This document shows positions 52,627 to 61,949 of a stretch of DNA of 64,000 nucleotides, piece by piece (positions within the stretch are counted from its first letter, which is position 1; each line of letters opens with the position of its first letter). The position numbers and the translations under genes are program-made. The DNA is taken from contig NZ_JAHUZG010000001.1 of the NCBI RefSeq assembly GCF_019218285.1, positions 1 to 64,000 on the forward strand, written 5' to 3'. Under the pieces are notes generated by a model. That model saw nothing but the letters and a program-made list of their open reading frames with translations, searched no databases and had not been told where the DNA came from. The stretch is from Antarctobacter sediminis (lineage in GTDB: Bacteria; Pseudomonadota; Alphaproteobacteria; Rhodobacterales; Rhodobacteraceae).

Positions 52627-53502
52627 ATGGCGGAACGACTGGATATTGAGGGATTGCGCGCGCTGCTTGCGATTGCGACCCATGGTGGCGTCACGCGGGC
52701 GGCGGATCATCTTGCGTTGTCGCAACCTGCGGTCAGCCACAAGATCAAGCGGCTGGAACAGGCGCTGGATTGCACCTTGCTGGCACGCCGCGCCGGTGGG
52801 CCGCTGTTCACCGAGGCCGGTGAGCGGTTGCTGGACTACGCGCAACGCATGATGGACCTGCATGACGAGGCGCTGGCCGCTGTGGGCAAGATCCCGTTGA
52901 AGGGGGCGATCCAACTGGGCATGACAGAGGATACAACCGGCGGCGACGTGGCGCGCATTCTTGGCCGGTTTACCCGCGCTCACCCGGCGATCCGCGTGCG
53001 GACCCGGATCAGCCAAAGCCTGACACTGGATGACTGGCTGCGTGCGGGCGAAATCGACGTGGCGGTGATGCAGATCTTGCGCCGGGATCTGCGGGCTGAC
53101 GACCTGTTGCTATACGAGGATCAGTTGCACTGGATCAAGGCGCGTGACCTGAGGCTGGATCTTTCGGCGCCGGTGCCCTTCCTCGCCTTTGACAGCCAGT
53201 GTTTCTACCGTCACTGGGCACGTGACGAAGGTGCGCGCGCGGGACTGCGATTTGAAACGGTTATCGAGTGCCCCAGCGTTTCCGGCGTGTTGTCGGCGGT
53301 CCGGTCGGGGCTGGGGGTGGCCTTGATGAACGGATTGCACCTGTCAGCGGATCTGGATGTGGTCGACGAGGTCTTTCCTCAGCCGCCCGCCATTGCCTAT
53401 GTCGTCCGAACCCGCGCCAAGACCCGGAACGATGCCGTTCGCGCGCTGGTTCAGGACATTGCCAAGGAGGTCAGCAGCCCGGCCGCGCTGCGTGTCGCCT
53501 GA
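52627..53502 (+). CDS. LysR-family regulator divergent from the dehalogenase-like gene
   Basis: This 291-residue protein opens LDIEGLRALLAIATHGGVTRAADHLALSQPAVSHKIKRLE, a classic LysR helix-turn-helix, followed by a periplasmic-binding-protein-like effector domain. It is divergent from the dehalogenase-like gene and converges with the next LysR gene (29-bp gap). The ligand is unknown. Confidence 0.9.
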   Translation: MAERLDIEGLRALLAIATHGGVTRAADHLALSQPAVSHKIKRLEQALDCTLLARRAGGPLFTEAGERLLDYAQRMMDLHDEALAAVGKIPLKGAIQLGMTEDTTGGDVARILGRFTRAHPAIRVRTRISQSLTLDDWLRAGEIDVAVMQILRRDLRADDLLLYEDQLHWIKARDLRLDLSAPVPFLAFDSQCFYRHWARDEGARAGLRFETVIECPSVSGVLSAVRSGLGVALMNGLHLSADLDVVDEVFPQPPAIAYVVRTRAKTRNDAVRALVQDIAKEVSSPAALRVA

Positions 53503-53531
53503 CCGGCGTTGGTGTCCGAAGGCGCGTGCCC

Positions 53532-54368
53532 TTACCCCGCGGCCATGAAGTCGATCAGGTTGCGCACCCGGGCAGGCAACAGGCGTCCGCTTGGATAGAC
53601 GGCAAACATGTCGCGCGACACCGGACAGGCATCCCGCACCGTGATTTCTTGCAGCCCGTCCGTGACCATCTCGCGCGGCAGAATGGTAACGCCCATGTTC
53701 CGCCGGGCGGCTTCGGCCAGCAGGTCAAGCGTGTCGATCTGATGAGCGATCACCTTGGGTTTCAGTGTCTCGCCGCCTTTGATTTGCCAGGGTTGGCGCG
53801 AAACAAGCGCCGGAAGTGTCAGCAAGTGCGCGACGGTCGCCGGCGTGCTCAGATCATGGTCCCGGCAGAACGCCGCACCGGCACAGAACGCATAGGTCAG
53901 GGTCCAGAGCTTTCGTGCCATCAGGCCAGAGTCCTGTAACGGCCCCACCCGAAACGCCAGATCTATATTATCGCGAAAGAAATCGAGCTTTGCGTTGGTT
54001 GCGGTCAGGTCGAGTTTCACGCTGGGGTTCCTGGCGGCGAAATCCAGGAGCCGCGGGCCGATCCTGCTGTGCACCGCTGCTGGCGGCGCGGTGAGCCGGA
54101 TCGTCTGCGGCGTGCTGTCACCGGCGAGGCCCGCGATGTCCTGCAAGGAGTCGATCGGCTCCTGACAGCGGTCCATCAGCTGTCGGCCTTCTTGCGTCAG
54201 GCGCACCTGCCGGGTCGTGCGTTCGAACAGCCGGATGCCCAGATGGTCCTCTAAGGCGCCGATCCGACGGCTGACCCGACTGAGAGGAATGCCAAGCTGG
54301 TCGGCGGCGGCAGAAAAACTGAGGTGTCGGGCGACGGCAGTGAACAGCGCCAGGTCGTTATAGATCAT
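53532..54368 (-). CDS. LysR-family regulator divergent from quinone oxidoreductase
   Basis: This 278-residue LysR protein of the broad CrgA/TrhP-like group has a helix-turn-helix (LALFTAVARHLSFSAAADQLG, RVSRRIGALEDHLGIRLFER) and a downstream effector domain. The start at 54368 gives the usual N-terminus; an in-frame ATG at 54413 is possible. It is divergent from the quinone oxidoreductase at 54466 across an AT-rich gap of 97 bp. CrgA-like proteins often control such oxidoreductases. Confidence 0.88.
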   Translation of the reverse strand: MIYNDLALFTAVARHLSFSAAADQLGIPLSRVSRRIGALEDHLGIRLFERTTRQVRLTQEGRQLMDRCQEPIDSLQDIAGLAGDSTPQTIRLTAPPAAVHSRIGPRLLDFAARNPSVKLDLTATNAKLDFFRDNIDLAFRVGPLQDSGLMARKLWTLTYAFCAGAAFCRDHDLSTPATVAHLLTLPALVSRQPWQIKGGETLKPKVIAHQIDTLDLLAEAARRNMGVTILPREMVTDGLQEITVRDACPVSRDMFAVYPSGRLLPARVRNLIDFMAAG

Positions 54369-54465
54369 TATTCCACTATCGCAATTATCTGTCCTGATCT
54401 TCATTATTATCACGAGTGCTCGGGCTGGCTACCTTTTGCGCAACATCGCAGAATGGAGATCCCCG

Positions 54466-55461
54466 ATGACACAGGCCATAATCATTCCTGAAACCGGCAC
54501 GCCGGACGTTCTGAAGCAGGTCAGCCAGTCGACCCCCATGCCCGGCAAGGGGCAGGTTCTGATCCGCAACCATGCAACGGCGGTGAATTTCATCGACACG
54601 ATCATTCGCCGGGGCGAAATGCCGGAGGGCATGATGCCTGATCTTCCACATGTTCCGGGCGTCGAAGGTTCCGGCATTGTCGAGGCGCTGGGCGAGGATG
54701 TCGTGGGACTGACGGTCGGGGACCGCGTGGCCTGGCTCGGCCCGGTGGGGGCAGGCGGCTATGGCACGCATTCGGTGATTGGTGCGCCCTATGTGACCAA
54801 GCTGGCACCAGAAGTGGATTTTTCCACCGCAGCCGCGATCCCGGTCAATGCAGTCACCGCGTGGCATATGCTGGTCAACCTTGGCCGTGTGACGCGTGGC
54901 GATACGATTCTGGTTCATGCGGCGGCTGGCGGTGTCGGAACGATGATCCTGCATATTGCCAAGCACCTTGGCTTGACTGCCATCGCCTCGGTCAGTTCGG
55001 GAAAGCAGGAATATGCCCGCGCGCAGGGGGCCGATTACGTGATTGATTACCGCACCGAGGACCTCGTCTCACGTGTGATGGAAATCACCAACGCGCGTGG
55101 CGTTGACTTGACGCTGAACCCGGTGGCCGGAGAGACGCTGAAATCAGACCTCGAGGTACTGGCCCCGCTGGGCACCGCCGTGATCTTTGGTTTTCTATCC
55201 GGGCCGCCGACCGGCAGTTTTGCCGAGGATCTGGCAAGGCACTTTCAAAAATCCGTCGCGGTGCGGGTCAGCGACCTCTACACGTGGTACAAGGCGGCGC
55301 CCGACCGGTTCAGTGCCGACATGACCAGTGTTTTCGATCTTTTGGCCGATGGGGTTCTGCGCCCTCAGATTGGAACCTTGCCGCTGTCCGATGCGCCCGA
55401 GGCGCACCGGAGGCTTGAGGCGGGCGAAACCACGGGCAAACTGGTGCTGACCATTGAGTGA
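54466..55461 (+). CDS. NADPH:quinone oxidoreductase family (zeta-crystallin-like)
   Basis: This 331-residue medium-chain reductase without zinc ligands has VNFIDTIIRRG and LPHVPGVEGSGIVEALGE at the N-terminus and the dinucleotide site HAAAGGVGTMILHIAKHLG. YTWYKA and GKLVLTIE near the end are family features. It likely reduces quinones or enones and is divergently paired with a LysR regulator. GGAG precedes the ATG at 54466. Confidence 0.9.
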   Translation: MTQAIIIPETGTPDVLKQVSQSTPMPGKGQVLIRNHATAVNFIDTIIRRGEMPEGMMPDLPHVPGVEGSGIVEALGEDVVGLTVGDRVAWLGPVGAGGYGTHSVIGAPYVTKLAPEVDFSTAAAIPVNAVTAWHMLVNLGRVTRGDTILVHAAAGGVGTMILHIAKHLGLTAIASVSSGKQEYARAQGADYVIDYRTEDLVSRVMEITNARGVDLTLNPVAGETLKSDLEVLAPLGTAVIFGFLSGPPTGSFAEDLARHFQKSVAVRVSDLYTWYKAAPDRFSADMTSVFDLLADGVLRPQIGTLPLSDAPEAHRRLEAGETTGKLVLTIE

Positions 55462-55478
55462 GCCTTGTCCCGGCGGCA

Positions 55479-56378
55479 TCAAGCGTCCGCCAGACGGAGC
55501 GCTGTAGGCGCGGTAAGGATCACCAGCAAGCCGGTGCTGGCCAAAAGTGAACCGGCCAATTCCGCCGCATCGGGAGCGTTGCCGAACAGAAGGTAGGTCA
55601 GCACAAATCCCATGACCGGCGTCAGCGAGGGCAGGGCCGAAGCGCGCGGCCCGCCCAGCGACCGGATTGCCAGTGCAAAGGTCAGCACCGCCAAACCTCC
55701 GCCAACGACGCCTTGCAGGATGGCCTGCAAGGCGATCTGTGAAATCGGCGCGGGCGGCAGCGCGGGGCGCAGGAAAAGGCAAGCCAGCAGAACCTGAAGC
55801 AGGCTGAACCCGGCTACGCCACAGGTGACCGGTCCGGGTGGCAGCCGCCAATGGCCGATCAGGAAGGTAAAACTGCCCCACATCAGACCAGCGACGACAA
55901 AGATCACATCGCCTGCCAGAACGCGCGGGCCAAGCTGTTGCAAGTCGAAGCCCGAAAGCACAACCAATCCGACCAGCAACAGGCCTGCGCCCGCGTATTG
56001 GCGTGCGGTAAACCCGGGCTTTCCCATCAGTCGCCCCCAGATTTGCCCCGCCGCCAGAACCGCCGCCGGTGCAAAGACCAGCCCGTGCGACAGGGGCGCA
56101 TAGCGATAGCCCCATGTCGCAACCACGCCGAACAGCGGGCCGCCCACGATGGACAGAACAGCCAGTTTCTTGGCGCCGATCCGGCGCAATGGGTGCCGGT
56201 ACAGCCATAGCCCCAAGGGCAACAGCAGCGCGCCGGAAACGCCGAAGCGCAGAAGCGAGAGGTCGAGTGGTGTGAAGCCTTCGGCAATCCCGGCCACGGC
56301 GGCCACGTTGTAGCCCGACCACGACAAAATGGTGAGAAAGGCCCAAAGCAGCCCCAGCGCCAACCTTTTGTCCGTCAT
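55479..56378 (-). CDS. EamA/DMT-family transporter
   Basis: This 299-residue membrane protein with ten predicted helices in two EamA repeats has the first repeat opening LALGLLWAFLTILSWSGYN and the second at about residues 150-290. DMT proteins export or import amino acids, metabolites or drugs. It converges with the quinone oxidoreductase (17-bp gap) and is divergent from the FMN reductase. The substrate is unknown. Confidence 0.87.
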   Translation of the reverse strand: MTDKRLALGLLWAFLTILSWSGYNVAAVAGIAEGFTPLDLSLLRFGVSGALLLPLGLWLYRHPLRRIGAKKLAVLSIVGGPLFGVVATWGYRYAPLSHGLVFAPAAVLAAGQIWGRLMGKPGFTARQYAGAGLLLVGLVVLSGFDLQQLGPRVLAGDVIFVVAGLMWGSFTFLIGHWRLPPGPVTCGVAGFSLLQVLLACLFLRPALPPAPISQIALQAILQGVVGGGLAVLTFALAIRSLGGPRASALPSLTPVMGFVLTYLLFGNAPDAAELAGSLLASTGLLVILTAPTALRLADA

Positions 56379-56423
56379 AGGCGCAGGTTTCCGATTGGGT
56401 TGACAGAGGGATGGCGATTCATC

Positions 56424-56453
56424 TTGAAAACGTCCTGTTCTTTGGATTATGTT
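56424..56453 (+). promoter_or_regulatory. Promoter of the NADPH-dependent FMN reductase gene
   Basis: TTGAAA (56424-56429) and TATGTT (56448-56453) are spaced 18 bp, followed by an AT-rich stretch and then CAGGAGG, the ribosome site of the gene at 56498. This is one of the better sigma-70-like matches in the window. Confidence 0.5.
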
Positions 56454-56497
56454 CTAAATAACGGGATTGATCCACTTATGCAAACAGGAGGTGCAAG

Positions 56498-57154
56498 ATG
56501 ACCCCGAAGGATATCATCGACGGATACCGTCCCTTTATCGTTGGGCTCGGGGGCACGCAGCGTCCGAATTCGACCTCGGAAAAGGCGGCGCGACTGACCT
56601 TGAAACATGCCGAGAAAGCTGGTGCGAAGGTCGAAATGCTGGCCGGTCCCGACCTGATCTTTCCGATGTATGACCCGGCGGTGACCGAACGGACGGAAAA
56701 CGCCGTGAACATGATCGAAACCCTGCGCAAGGCGGACGGGATCGTGCTGAGTTCGCCCAGCTATCACGGTTCGATTAGCGGTCTGCTGAAAAACGCGCTG
56801 GATTACACAGAGGACATGCGCAGCGACAAAAAGGTCTATTTCGGCGGGCGGGTCGTGGGCTGTATCGGCTGCGGCGCGGGATGGCAGGGCGCGGCCTCGA
56901 CCGTCGAAACGCTGCGGTCCATCGCACATGCGCTGCGCGGGGTGCCGACCTCGATCGGAGGGTTGATCAACACGGCAGAACCGGTGTTCGACGGTGATGG
57001 CAACTGCATTGATCCGCGAACCGACGAGGTGCTGCGCATCATGGCCATCCAGATGGTAAAGCTCGCCCGGATGCGCTATGTCGCCCGCGCCGCCGATCCC
57101 GATTGGGAACATTGGGTCAAGACCGACGAGCGCATTCCGGTGCTGTATCGTTAA
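56498..57154 (+). CDS. NADPH-dependent FMN reductase family protein
   Basis: This 218-residue flavodoxin-like protein has GGTQRPNSTSEKAARLTL as phosphate loop, DGIVLSSPSYHGSISGLLKNALDY for the flavin ring and VGCIGCGAGWQGA. It would use NAD(P)H to reduce FMN or quinones/azo compounds. CAGGAGG precedes the ATG. It converges with the IclR gene, overlapping its end by 4 bp. Confidence 0.88.
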   Translation: MTPKDIIDGYRPFIVGLGGTQRPNSTSEKAARLTLKHAEKAGAKVEMLAGPDLIFPMYDPAVTERTENAVNMIETLRKADGIVLSSPSYHGSISGLLKNALDYTEDMRSDKKVYFGGRVVGCIGCGAGWQGAASTVETLRSIAHALRGVPTSIGGLINTAEPVFDGDGNCIDPRTDEVLRIMAIQMVKLARMRYVARAADPDWEHWVKTDERIPVLYR

Positions 57155-58011
57155 CTGCCGCCGGCCGTCAGACGGATGACCTTCAACTCTTCCATCTGGA
57201 TCTCATCTGGCGGGATGTCGTCAAAGGGTGTGGCCGCCTTGTCCCCGGCGGCCACAAGTGTGGCACAGATCGCGGCGGCCTCTTCGTCGATCCCTGCGGC
57301 AAGCGCGGTGTCTTGCAAACGGTCCGGGACAACTCCGACCGAAAGCGAGCCAAGCACCGCGCCCGTGCCAGACCGCAGGGGATAGCTCAGCCAGTTCAAA
57401 GCGCTGTAGTCGGTGGGTTCCAGCCGCAACTTGCCATCCTGGCTGACCGTGCGGGCCAGCGCGGCAAGGTCTTTCATGTCGGGCGCGGGTTCGTCGCCAC
57501 GCGGGCCGGATTGCGCCCACCACGCCTGATAGGCCTCGATCCCTGCGGGGCCAAGCGCGGCAAGGATGGTCCGCGGACCGATCCCAAGATGAAGCGGCCG
57601 CGCTTCGCCGATGCGCCGGATCTGATAGCTTTCACGCGTTCCTTCGAAGGCGGACAGGCGCATGCTGTGCCAGCCGATCCGCCAGTTCAGCGAGACCGTC
57701 ACATCGCAACTTTCGCATAGCGCACGCATCGGATCGGCCAGAATGGCGCGGGCCGGGAACAGTCCGACCATCGAACGGATCAGGTGGTGGATCGTTTCCC
57801 CGGCGATCAACTTTGCCGTGCGGCCCGAGCGTTTCGCAAAGCCGCTTTCTTCCAGCGTCATCAGCGCGCGGTGCGCCGTGGATTGCGGCAGCCCCATGCT
57901 CTCGGCGATCTCGTTGAGGCCAAGGGGGTGGGGGCTTTGCGCGATCAGGCGCATTGCCTCGATCACGTGGCGGGTCGATGAATTTGTCTTGGTGCTGTCG
58001 CTTTGGGCCAT
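57151..58011 (-). CDS. IclR-family regulator, downstream member of a tandem pair
   Basis: This 286-residue protein has an N-terminal winged helix (HVIEAMRLIAQSPHPLGLNEIAE, PQSTAHRALMTLEESGF) and an IclR effector domain with the SLNWRIGWHS and GIGPRTILAAL stretches. It is divergent in sequence from typical IclR proteins in the effector part. The start at 58011 lies 1 bp after the stop of the neighbouring IclR gene, so the two are coupled. The gene closes the catabolic operon. Confidence 0.88.
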   Translation of the reverse strand: MAQSDSTKTNSSTRHVIEAMRLIAQSPHPLGLNEIAESMGLPQSTAHRALMTLEESGFAKRSGRTAKLIAGETIHHLIRSMVGLFPARAILADPMRALCESCDVTVSLNWRIGWHSMRLSAFEGTRESYQIRRIGEARPLHLGIGPRTILAALGPAGIEAYQAWWAQSGPRGDEPAPDMKDLAALARTVSQDGKLRLEPTDYSALNWLSYPLRSGTGAVLGSLSVGVVPDRLQDTALAAGIDEEAAAICATLVAAGDKAATPFDDIPPDEIQMEELKVIRLTAGGS

Positions 58012-58012
58012 G

Positions 58013-58810
58013 TCAGAGTGCCTCGTAAAGGGCGGCAATGGTGCGCAGGCGGTCGACGATGTCCCGCATCCCGGGCAGCAGACTGTCTTCCCAGTCGCGG
58101 GGCAGCCGTTCGACGGGCCCGCCAACCACAACCGCGCCGTGCGGCTTGCCATAGACGTCGGGCAGGGCGAAACCGATCGCGGCGGTGCTTTGGTTGAAGT
58201 CACCGAAAGAGATCGCATGCCCAACCTCGCGCACCTGTGCCACTTCCTTGCGGATGGCGGCGGGGCGGGTCAGCGTCTTGTCGGTATAGGCGCGCAAAGG
58301 CGCATTGCGCGACAGGTAGTCCTCGACATCTTCGTCGCTCATGGCGGCCAGAATGGCGCGCGAGGCGACCGAGACATGCAGAGGTAGCGCGCGACCCAGC
58401 TTGACCCGCAGGGCGACAGAACCGTCGCCTTCGATCCCGTCCAGCACCACCTGCACGTCGCCGGACCGAATGGACAGGATGACCGTTTCGCCGGTCAGTT
58501 CCTTCAGTTCTTCAAGGAAGGGGCGGGCAATGGTGCGGAAATCCGGCGCGGGCACTTCGGTGTTCTGAAGGCGGGCCAGATTGTAGCTGAGGTGATAGCG
58601 GCCGGTGTCGCCGTGCTTGTGCAGCAACCCTTCCTCGGCCAGCGTGACCAGCGCGCGGTGCACCATGTTCCGGCTCATGTCCAGACGGCGGCTGAGTTCC
58701 GAAGCGCCCAGTGGTTCGGTCTGGCCGACGAAGCTTTCCAGCACCATCAGAACGCGCTGTGTTGCCTTGTTGATGCCTTTGCTTTCAAGCTCTTGCCGTG
58801 GTGCGACCAT
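58013..58810 (-). CDS. IclR-family regulator, upstream member of a tandem pair
   Basis: This 265-residue IclR protein is canonical: KATQRVLMVLESFVG, LSRRLDMSRNMVHRALVTLAEEGLL, then an effector domain with GRALPLHVSVASRAILAAM and GHAISFGDFNQSTAAIGFA. GCAAGGT precedes the ATG at 58810. It lies 140 bp downstream of dctM on the same strand and probably controls the aldehyde dehydrogenase-TRAP operon and/or the GMC gene. Confidence 0.9.
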   Translation of the reverse strand: MVAPRQELESKGINKATQRVLMVLESFVGQTEPLGASELSRRLDMSRNMVHRALVTLAEEGLLHKHGDTGRYHLSYNLARLQNTEVPAPDFRTIARPFLEELKELTGETVILSIRSGDVQVVLDGIEGDGSVALRVKLGRALPLHVSVASRAILAAMSDEDVEDYLSRNAPLRAYTDKTLTRPAAIRKEVAQVREVGHAISFGDFNQSTAAIGFALPDVYGKPHGAVVVGGPVERLPRDWEDSLLPGMRDIVDRLRTIAALYEAL

Positions 58811-58949
58811 ACCTTGCCCGTTGTGTCGAATTCCCTGTGCCCACGTTACCTGTCTGTCCGGGCAAGTACACCGTATTTCGGGTTTGGTTTCTTGATTTAA
58901 ACGGCGTGTCGCAGGCAAACCCCGCGCGGATCACCGCGCGGGGGGCAAT

Positions 58950-60257
58950 TCAGTTCAGCAGCGAGGGCAGGAACAGCGACAGTCGCGGAAAGCCGATCAG
59001 GATCGCCATGATCAGCACCTCGGCCGCAAGGAACCATGTGAGACCGCGAAAGATCTGGCCTAGCGTGACCTCGTCGCCAACCACGCCTTTGACCACAAAG
59101 GCATTCATGCCGACCGGTGGTGTCAGCAGGCCGATCTCGACGAATTTCACCACGATCACGCCGAACCAGATCAGGTCGTAACCGACGCTTTCCGCGATTG
59201 GCAGCAGGATCGGCAGCGAGACCAGCATCACGCCCAGACCTTCGAGGAACATGCCAAGCACAAGGAACAGCGCGCAGATCATCAGCATGACGATGAAAGG
59301 GTCGACCGCGTTGTCCTGAATGGCACGCGCGATAAAGCGCGGCACACCCGAAAGGGTCAGGAAATGGGTGAACAGCACCGTGCCGATGATGACGAAGAAC
59401 AACAGCGCCGTGGTGCGTGCGGCGTCCGACAGGCTGCCGATGAAACGGCTCCAGTTCATCTCGCCGTTGGCAATGGCCACAATCAAGGTCAGGAACGCGG
59501 CGGCGGCGCCGGCCTCGGTCGGGGTGGTGGTGCCGGTGTAGATGCCAAGGACAACGCCGAACACGATGACGGGCAAAGGCCAGACCGCGCGGATCGCCTG
59601 CCATTTTTCGTCCCAGCCGGGGCGGGTTTCGGGCATGGGCGCCAAGGCGGGCGTGCGTTTGACCCGCAGGTAGATCATCAGGCAGTAGACAAGCGCCGTC
59701 AGGACGCCCGGCACGATGCCCGCCAACAGCAGCTTGCTGATGGATTGCGAGGAATACCAACCATAGATCACGAAGGCGACCGAGGGCGGGATCAGCGCGC
59801 CCAGCGTGCCTGCGGCGGCCACGACGCTGGTGGCCAGTGCCTTGTCATAGTTGTGTTTGAGCATCTCCGGCACCGCCAGCCGCGACATGGCGGCCGTGGT
59901 AGCCAGGGTCGAGCCGGACACGGCGGCAAAGCCCGCGGCGGCGAAATTGGTCGAAATCGCCAGCCCACCGGGAAGGTGCCCGATCAGAACGCGGGCGGCG
60001 GTGAACAGCCGTGCCGCCATGCCGGACCGCTGTGCGAAAGTGCCCATCAGCAGGAACATGGGAACGGCGGACAGCGCCCAGGTGGCTGCAAAATCGTAGG
60101 GGGCGTCGCCCAAGGTGCCTAGCGCTGCGCGTTCCCCCCGGATCAGGTACAGCCCGCCCAGCGAAACCGTGCCCAAAGACACGGCAATCGGCACCCGGAT
60201 CGCCAGCAGCACCATCATCAGGCCGATGCCATAGAAACCGATTTCAAGATTGCTCAT
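58950..60257 (-). CDS. dctM: TRAP transporter large permease, DctM type (second system)
   Basis: This 435-residue membrane protein has the family segments FAAVSGSTLATTAAM, LIPPSVAFVIYG, TPTEAGAAAAF and LTPPVGMNAFVVKG. With the upstream dctQ and dctP it forms a second complete TRAP importer, different from that at 0.6-3.8 kb. It overlaps dctQ by 14 bp. The substrate is probably the alcohol, acid or related compound oxidised by the neighbouring dehydrogenases. Confidence 0.93.
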   Translation of the reverse strand: MSNLEIGFYGIGLMMVLLAIRVPIAVSLGTVSLGGLYLIRGERAALGTLGDAPYDFAATWALSAVPMFLLMGTFAQRSGMAARLFTAARVLIGHLPGGLAISTNFAAAGFAAVSGSTLATTAAMSRLAVPEMLKHNYDKALATSVVAAAGTLGALIPPSVAFVIYGWYSSQSISKLLLAGIVPGVLTALVYCLMIYLRVKRTPALAPMPETRPGWDEKWQAIRAVWPLPVIVFGVVLGIYTGTTTPTEAGAAAAFLTLIVAIANGEMNWSRFIGSLSDAARTTALLFFVIIGTVLFTHFLTLSGVPRFIARAIQDNAVDPFIVMLMICALFLVLGMFLEGLGVMLVSLPILLPIAESVGYDLIWFGVIVVKFVEIGLLTPPVGMNAFVVKGVVGDEVTLGQIFRGLTWFLAAEVLIMAILIGFPRLSLFLPSLLN

Positions 60258-60759
60258 CGGAGGCTCCGAACAGGATGGTGGGGATGTCTTGGATCAGTTG
60301 CAGCAGGCACCACAGGCAGGTCGCCCCGTAGCCAAGCACCGGCAGCCAACGGCCCGGCCAGACCTGCACCTGGAACTCGATATTCGTGGAAAGCTCGCGC
60401 ACCAGTGTCTTTTCCAGCGCGGTCCCGAAACCTTTCCAGGTGAGCAGCGCGCAAAAGATCAGCGTCAACAGCAAGGCAAAGGCATCCAGCGCGGCCTTGC
60501 CCCGCGCAGGCAGGTTCTGGGTGAAGAGTTCGATAAAGACCTGTTGCCGGTCACGCTGCACAACGGCCAAGGGCAGAAAGACCAGCGTGACCATGTAGAA
60601 CAGGCTGACCGTTTCCAGCGTTCCGATGATCGGCTGGAGGAGGAACAGCTTGGAGGCCACATCGGCGGTGACATGCAGCATCATCAGGCCTGCGGCCAGG
60701 GCCGCGATGCCCAAAAGCAGGCGGCTGATACCGGTGAGAAGGTTCGATAGGTGTGACAT
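60244..60759 (-). CDS. dctQ: TRAP transporter small permease, DctQ type (second system)
   Basis: This 171-residue protein with four hydrophobic helices has the DctQ-like core LETVSLFYMVTLVFLPLAVVQRDRQQVFIE. It lies 60 bp downstream of dctP, with a hairpin between them, and overlaps dctM. Length and pattern are typical of the family. Confidence 0.9.
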   Translation of the reverse strand: MSHLSNLLTGISRLLLGIAALAAGLMMLHVTADVASKLFLLQPIIGTLETVSLFYMVTLVFLPLAVVQRDRQQVFIELFTQNLPARGKAALDAFALLLTLIFCALLTWKGFGTALEKTLVRELSTNIEFQVQVWPGRWLPVLGYGATCLWCLLQLIQDIPTILFGASDEQS

Positions 60760-60777
60760 GGGAAATCCGGCATTGGG

Positions 60778-60810
60778 GACGCCGACCGCGGGAGGATGAC
60801 GGTCGGCGTC
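60778..60810 (-). other. Intercistronic stem-loop between dctP and dctQ (second system)
   Basis: GACGCCGACCG (60778-60788) and CGGTCGGCGTC (60800-60810) form a perfect 11-bp stem with an 11-nt loop, just after the dctP stop. It parallels the hairpins after dctP in the first TRAP operon. mRNA protection or partial termination are both possible. Confidence 0.65.
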
Positions 60811-60819
60811 CTCTGGGCC

Positions 60820-61914
60820 TCAGCGGCCCGCGTACACCGTTTCGGCAAGCTCGGCGCGGACGGCATCGGCGTCCCCGTTCAGCTCGCCTACTCGGGCATT
60901 CCAATGCGCGACCTTGGCGACAAATCCGTCGAGGATCGTCGCGGCATTTGTGACGCCGTGGTCCTCGCCCCATTTCTGCACCGAGGCGCGTTCCGAGGCG
61001 AACCATTCGGCCATTGTGGCGCGCATCTCGTCGGTGGGTTCGCCCCACACGACCCCGCGCTCGATGGATTCCGCGCGGATCGCGTCGGCCGCGACGATGC
61101 CATTGGCGGCGGCCTGCGTGACCAGCGTTGGCAGGTTGCCGAGGATCGCGGCGCGCGCGTCGTCGTCGAGGTCGTCGTTCCAGATCTCTTCATTCACGCC
61201 AAAGACCAGTCCGTTGTTGTACTGGCCCATCGGCAGATCCAGCACATAGCCGACGGAATCCCAAAGGCTGTACGCCTGCAACCAGAAGATCGAGCCGACG
61301 GCGCATTCCACCTGACCGCGCTGGATGGCTTCCATGACCTCGGTGGTGGGCGTGTTCACGGGCGTCGCGCCGATGAAGTTGACGAACCGCAGGTTGGCCG
61401 AGGCCGCCCGGATCGACTCGCCCTTGAGGTCGTCGAAGCTGGCGATCGGGTCCTTGCACATCAGGTAGAAATGCGGGGTTCCCGCGTAGGCAAGCGGCAG
61501 GACACCGTGGCCTTGCGCCTCGGCCCGGCAGTCATCGCAGTCGTTCAGGATGAAATCCGTCACCGCCGCCGAGATTGACAACGGGTTTGCCTCGACCACG
61601 GAAAACTGTGTCAGCATCGAGTCGATGGGCATCTCCGCCTGGTAGATCGCTCCGGCGACATAGCCAACATCGACCAGACCGTCCTCGATCCCGCCAAGGA
61701 CCGTGCGCATCCCCACGACCGAACCATCGTAGAAAGTGTCGAAACGGACCGCAGCGGTGTCCGCAACCGCCTCTGAGAAGGTGTCGAACGCCTTCGAGGC
61801 CGGATCGCTGGAGGGGGCCCATGACCCGTAGGCCAACGTGGTTTCCGCAAGCGTGGCCGTTGCGGCCGTGACGCCGAGGGCGGTGGCTGTTGCTGCGATG
61901 ATGGGGTGTTTCAT
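60820..61914 (-). CDS. dctP: TRAP transporter periplasmic solute-binding protein (second system)
   Basis: This 364-residue exported protein has a signal peptide in residues 1-23. The mature part has FDTFYDGSVVGMRTVLGGIEDGLVDVGYV, typical of DctP-type proteins that are not C4-dicarboxylate specific. GESIRAASANLRF holds the arginine expected to contact the ligand. AGGGAGGAG precedes the ATG at 61914. A hairpin separates it from the aldehyde dehydrogenase gene. Confidence 0.9.
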   Translation of the reverse strand: MKHPIIAATATALGVTAATATLAETTLAYGSWAPSSDPASKAFDTFSEAVADTAAVRFDTFYDGSVVGMRTVLGGIEDGLVDVGYVAGAIYQAEMPIDSMLTQFSVVEANPLSISAAVTDFILNDCDDCRAEAQGHGVLPLAYAGTPHFYLMCKDPIASFDDLKGESIRAASANLRFVNFIGATPVNTPTTEVMEAIQRGQVECAVGSIFWLQAYSLWDSVGYVLDLPMGQYNNGLVFGVNEEIWNDDLDDDARAAILGNLPTLVTQAAANGIVAADAIRAESIERGVVWGEPTDEMRATMAEWFASERASVQKWGEDHGVTNAATILDGFVAKVAHWNARVGELNGDADAVRAELAETVYAGR

Positions 61915-61949
61915 GGGTCTCCTCCCTAAGAAAACAGGTCCTGCGTGGG

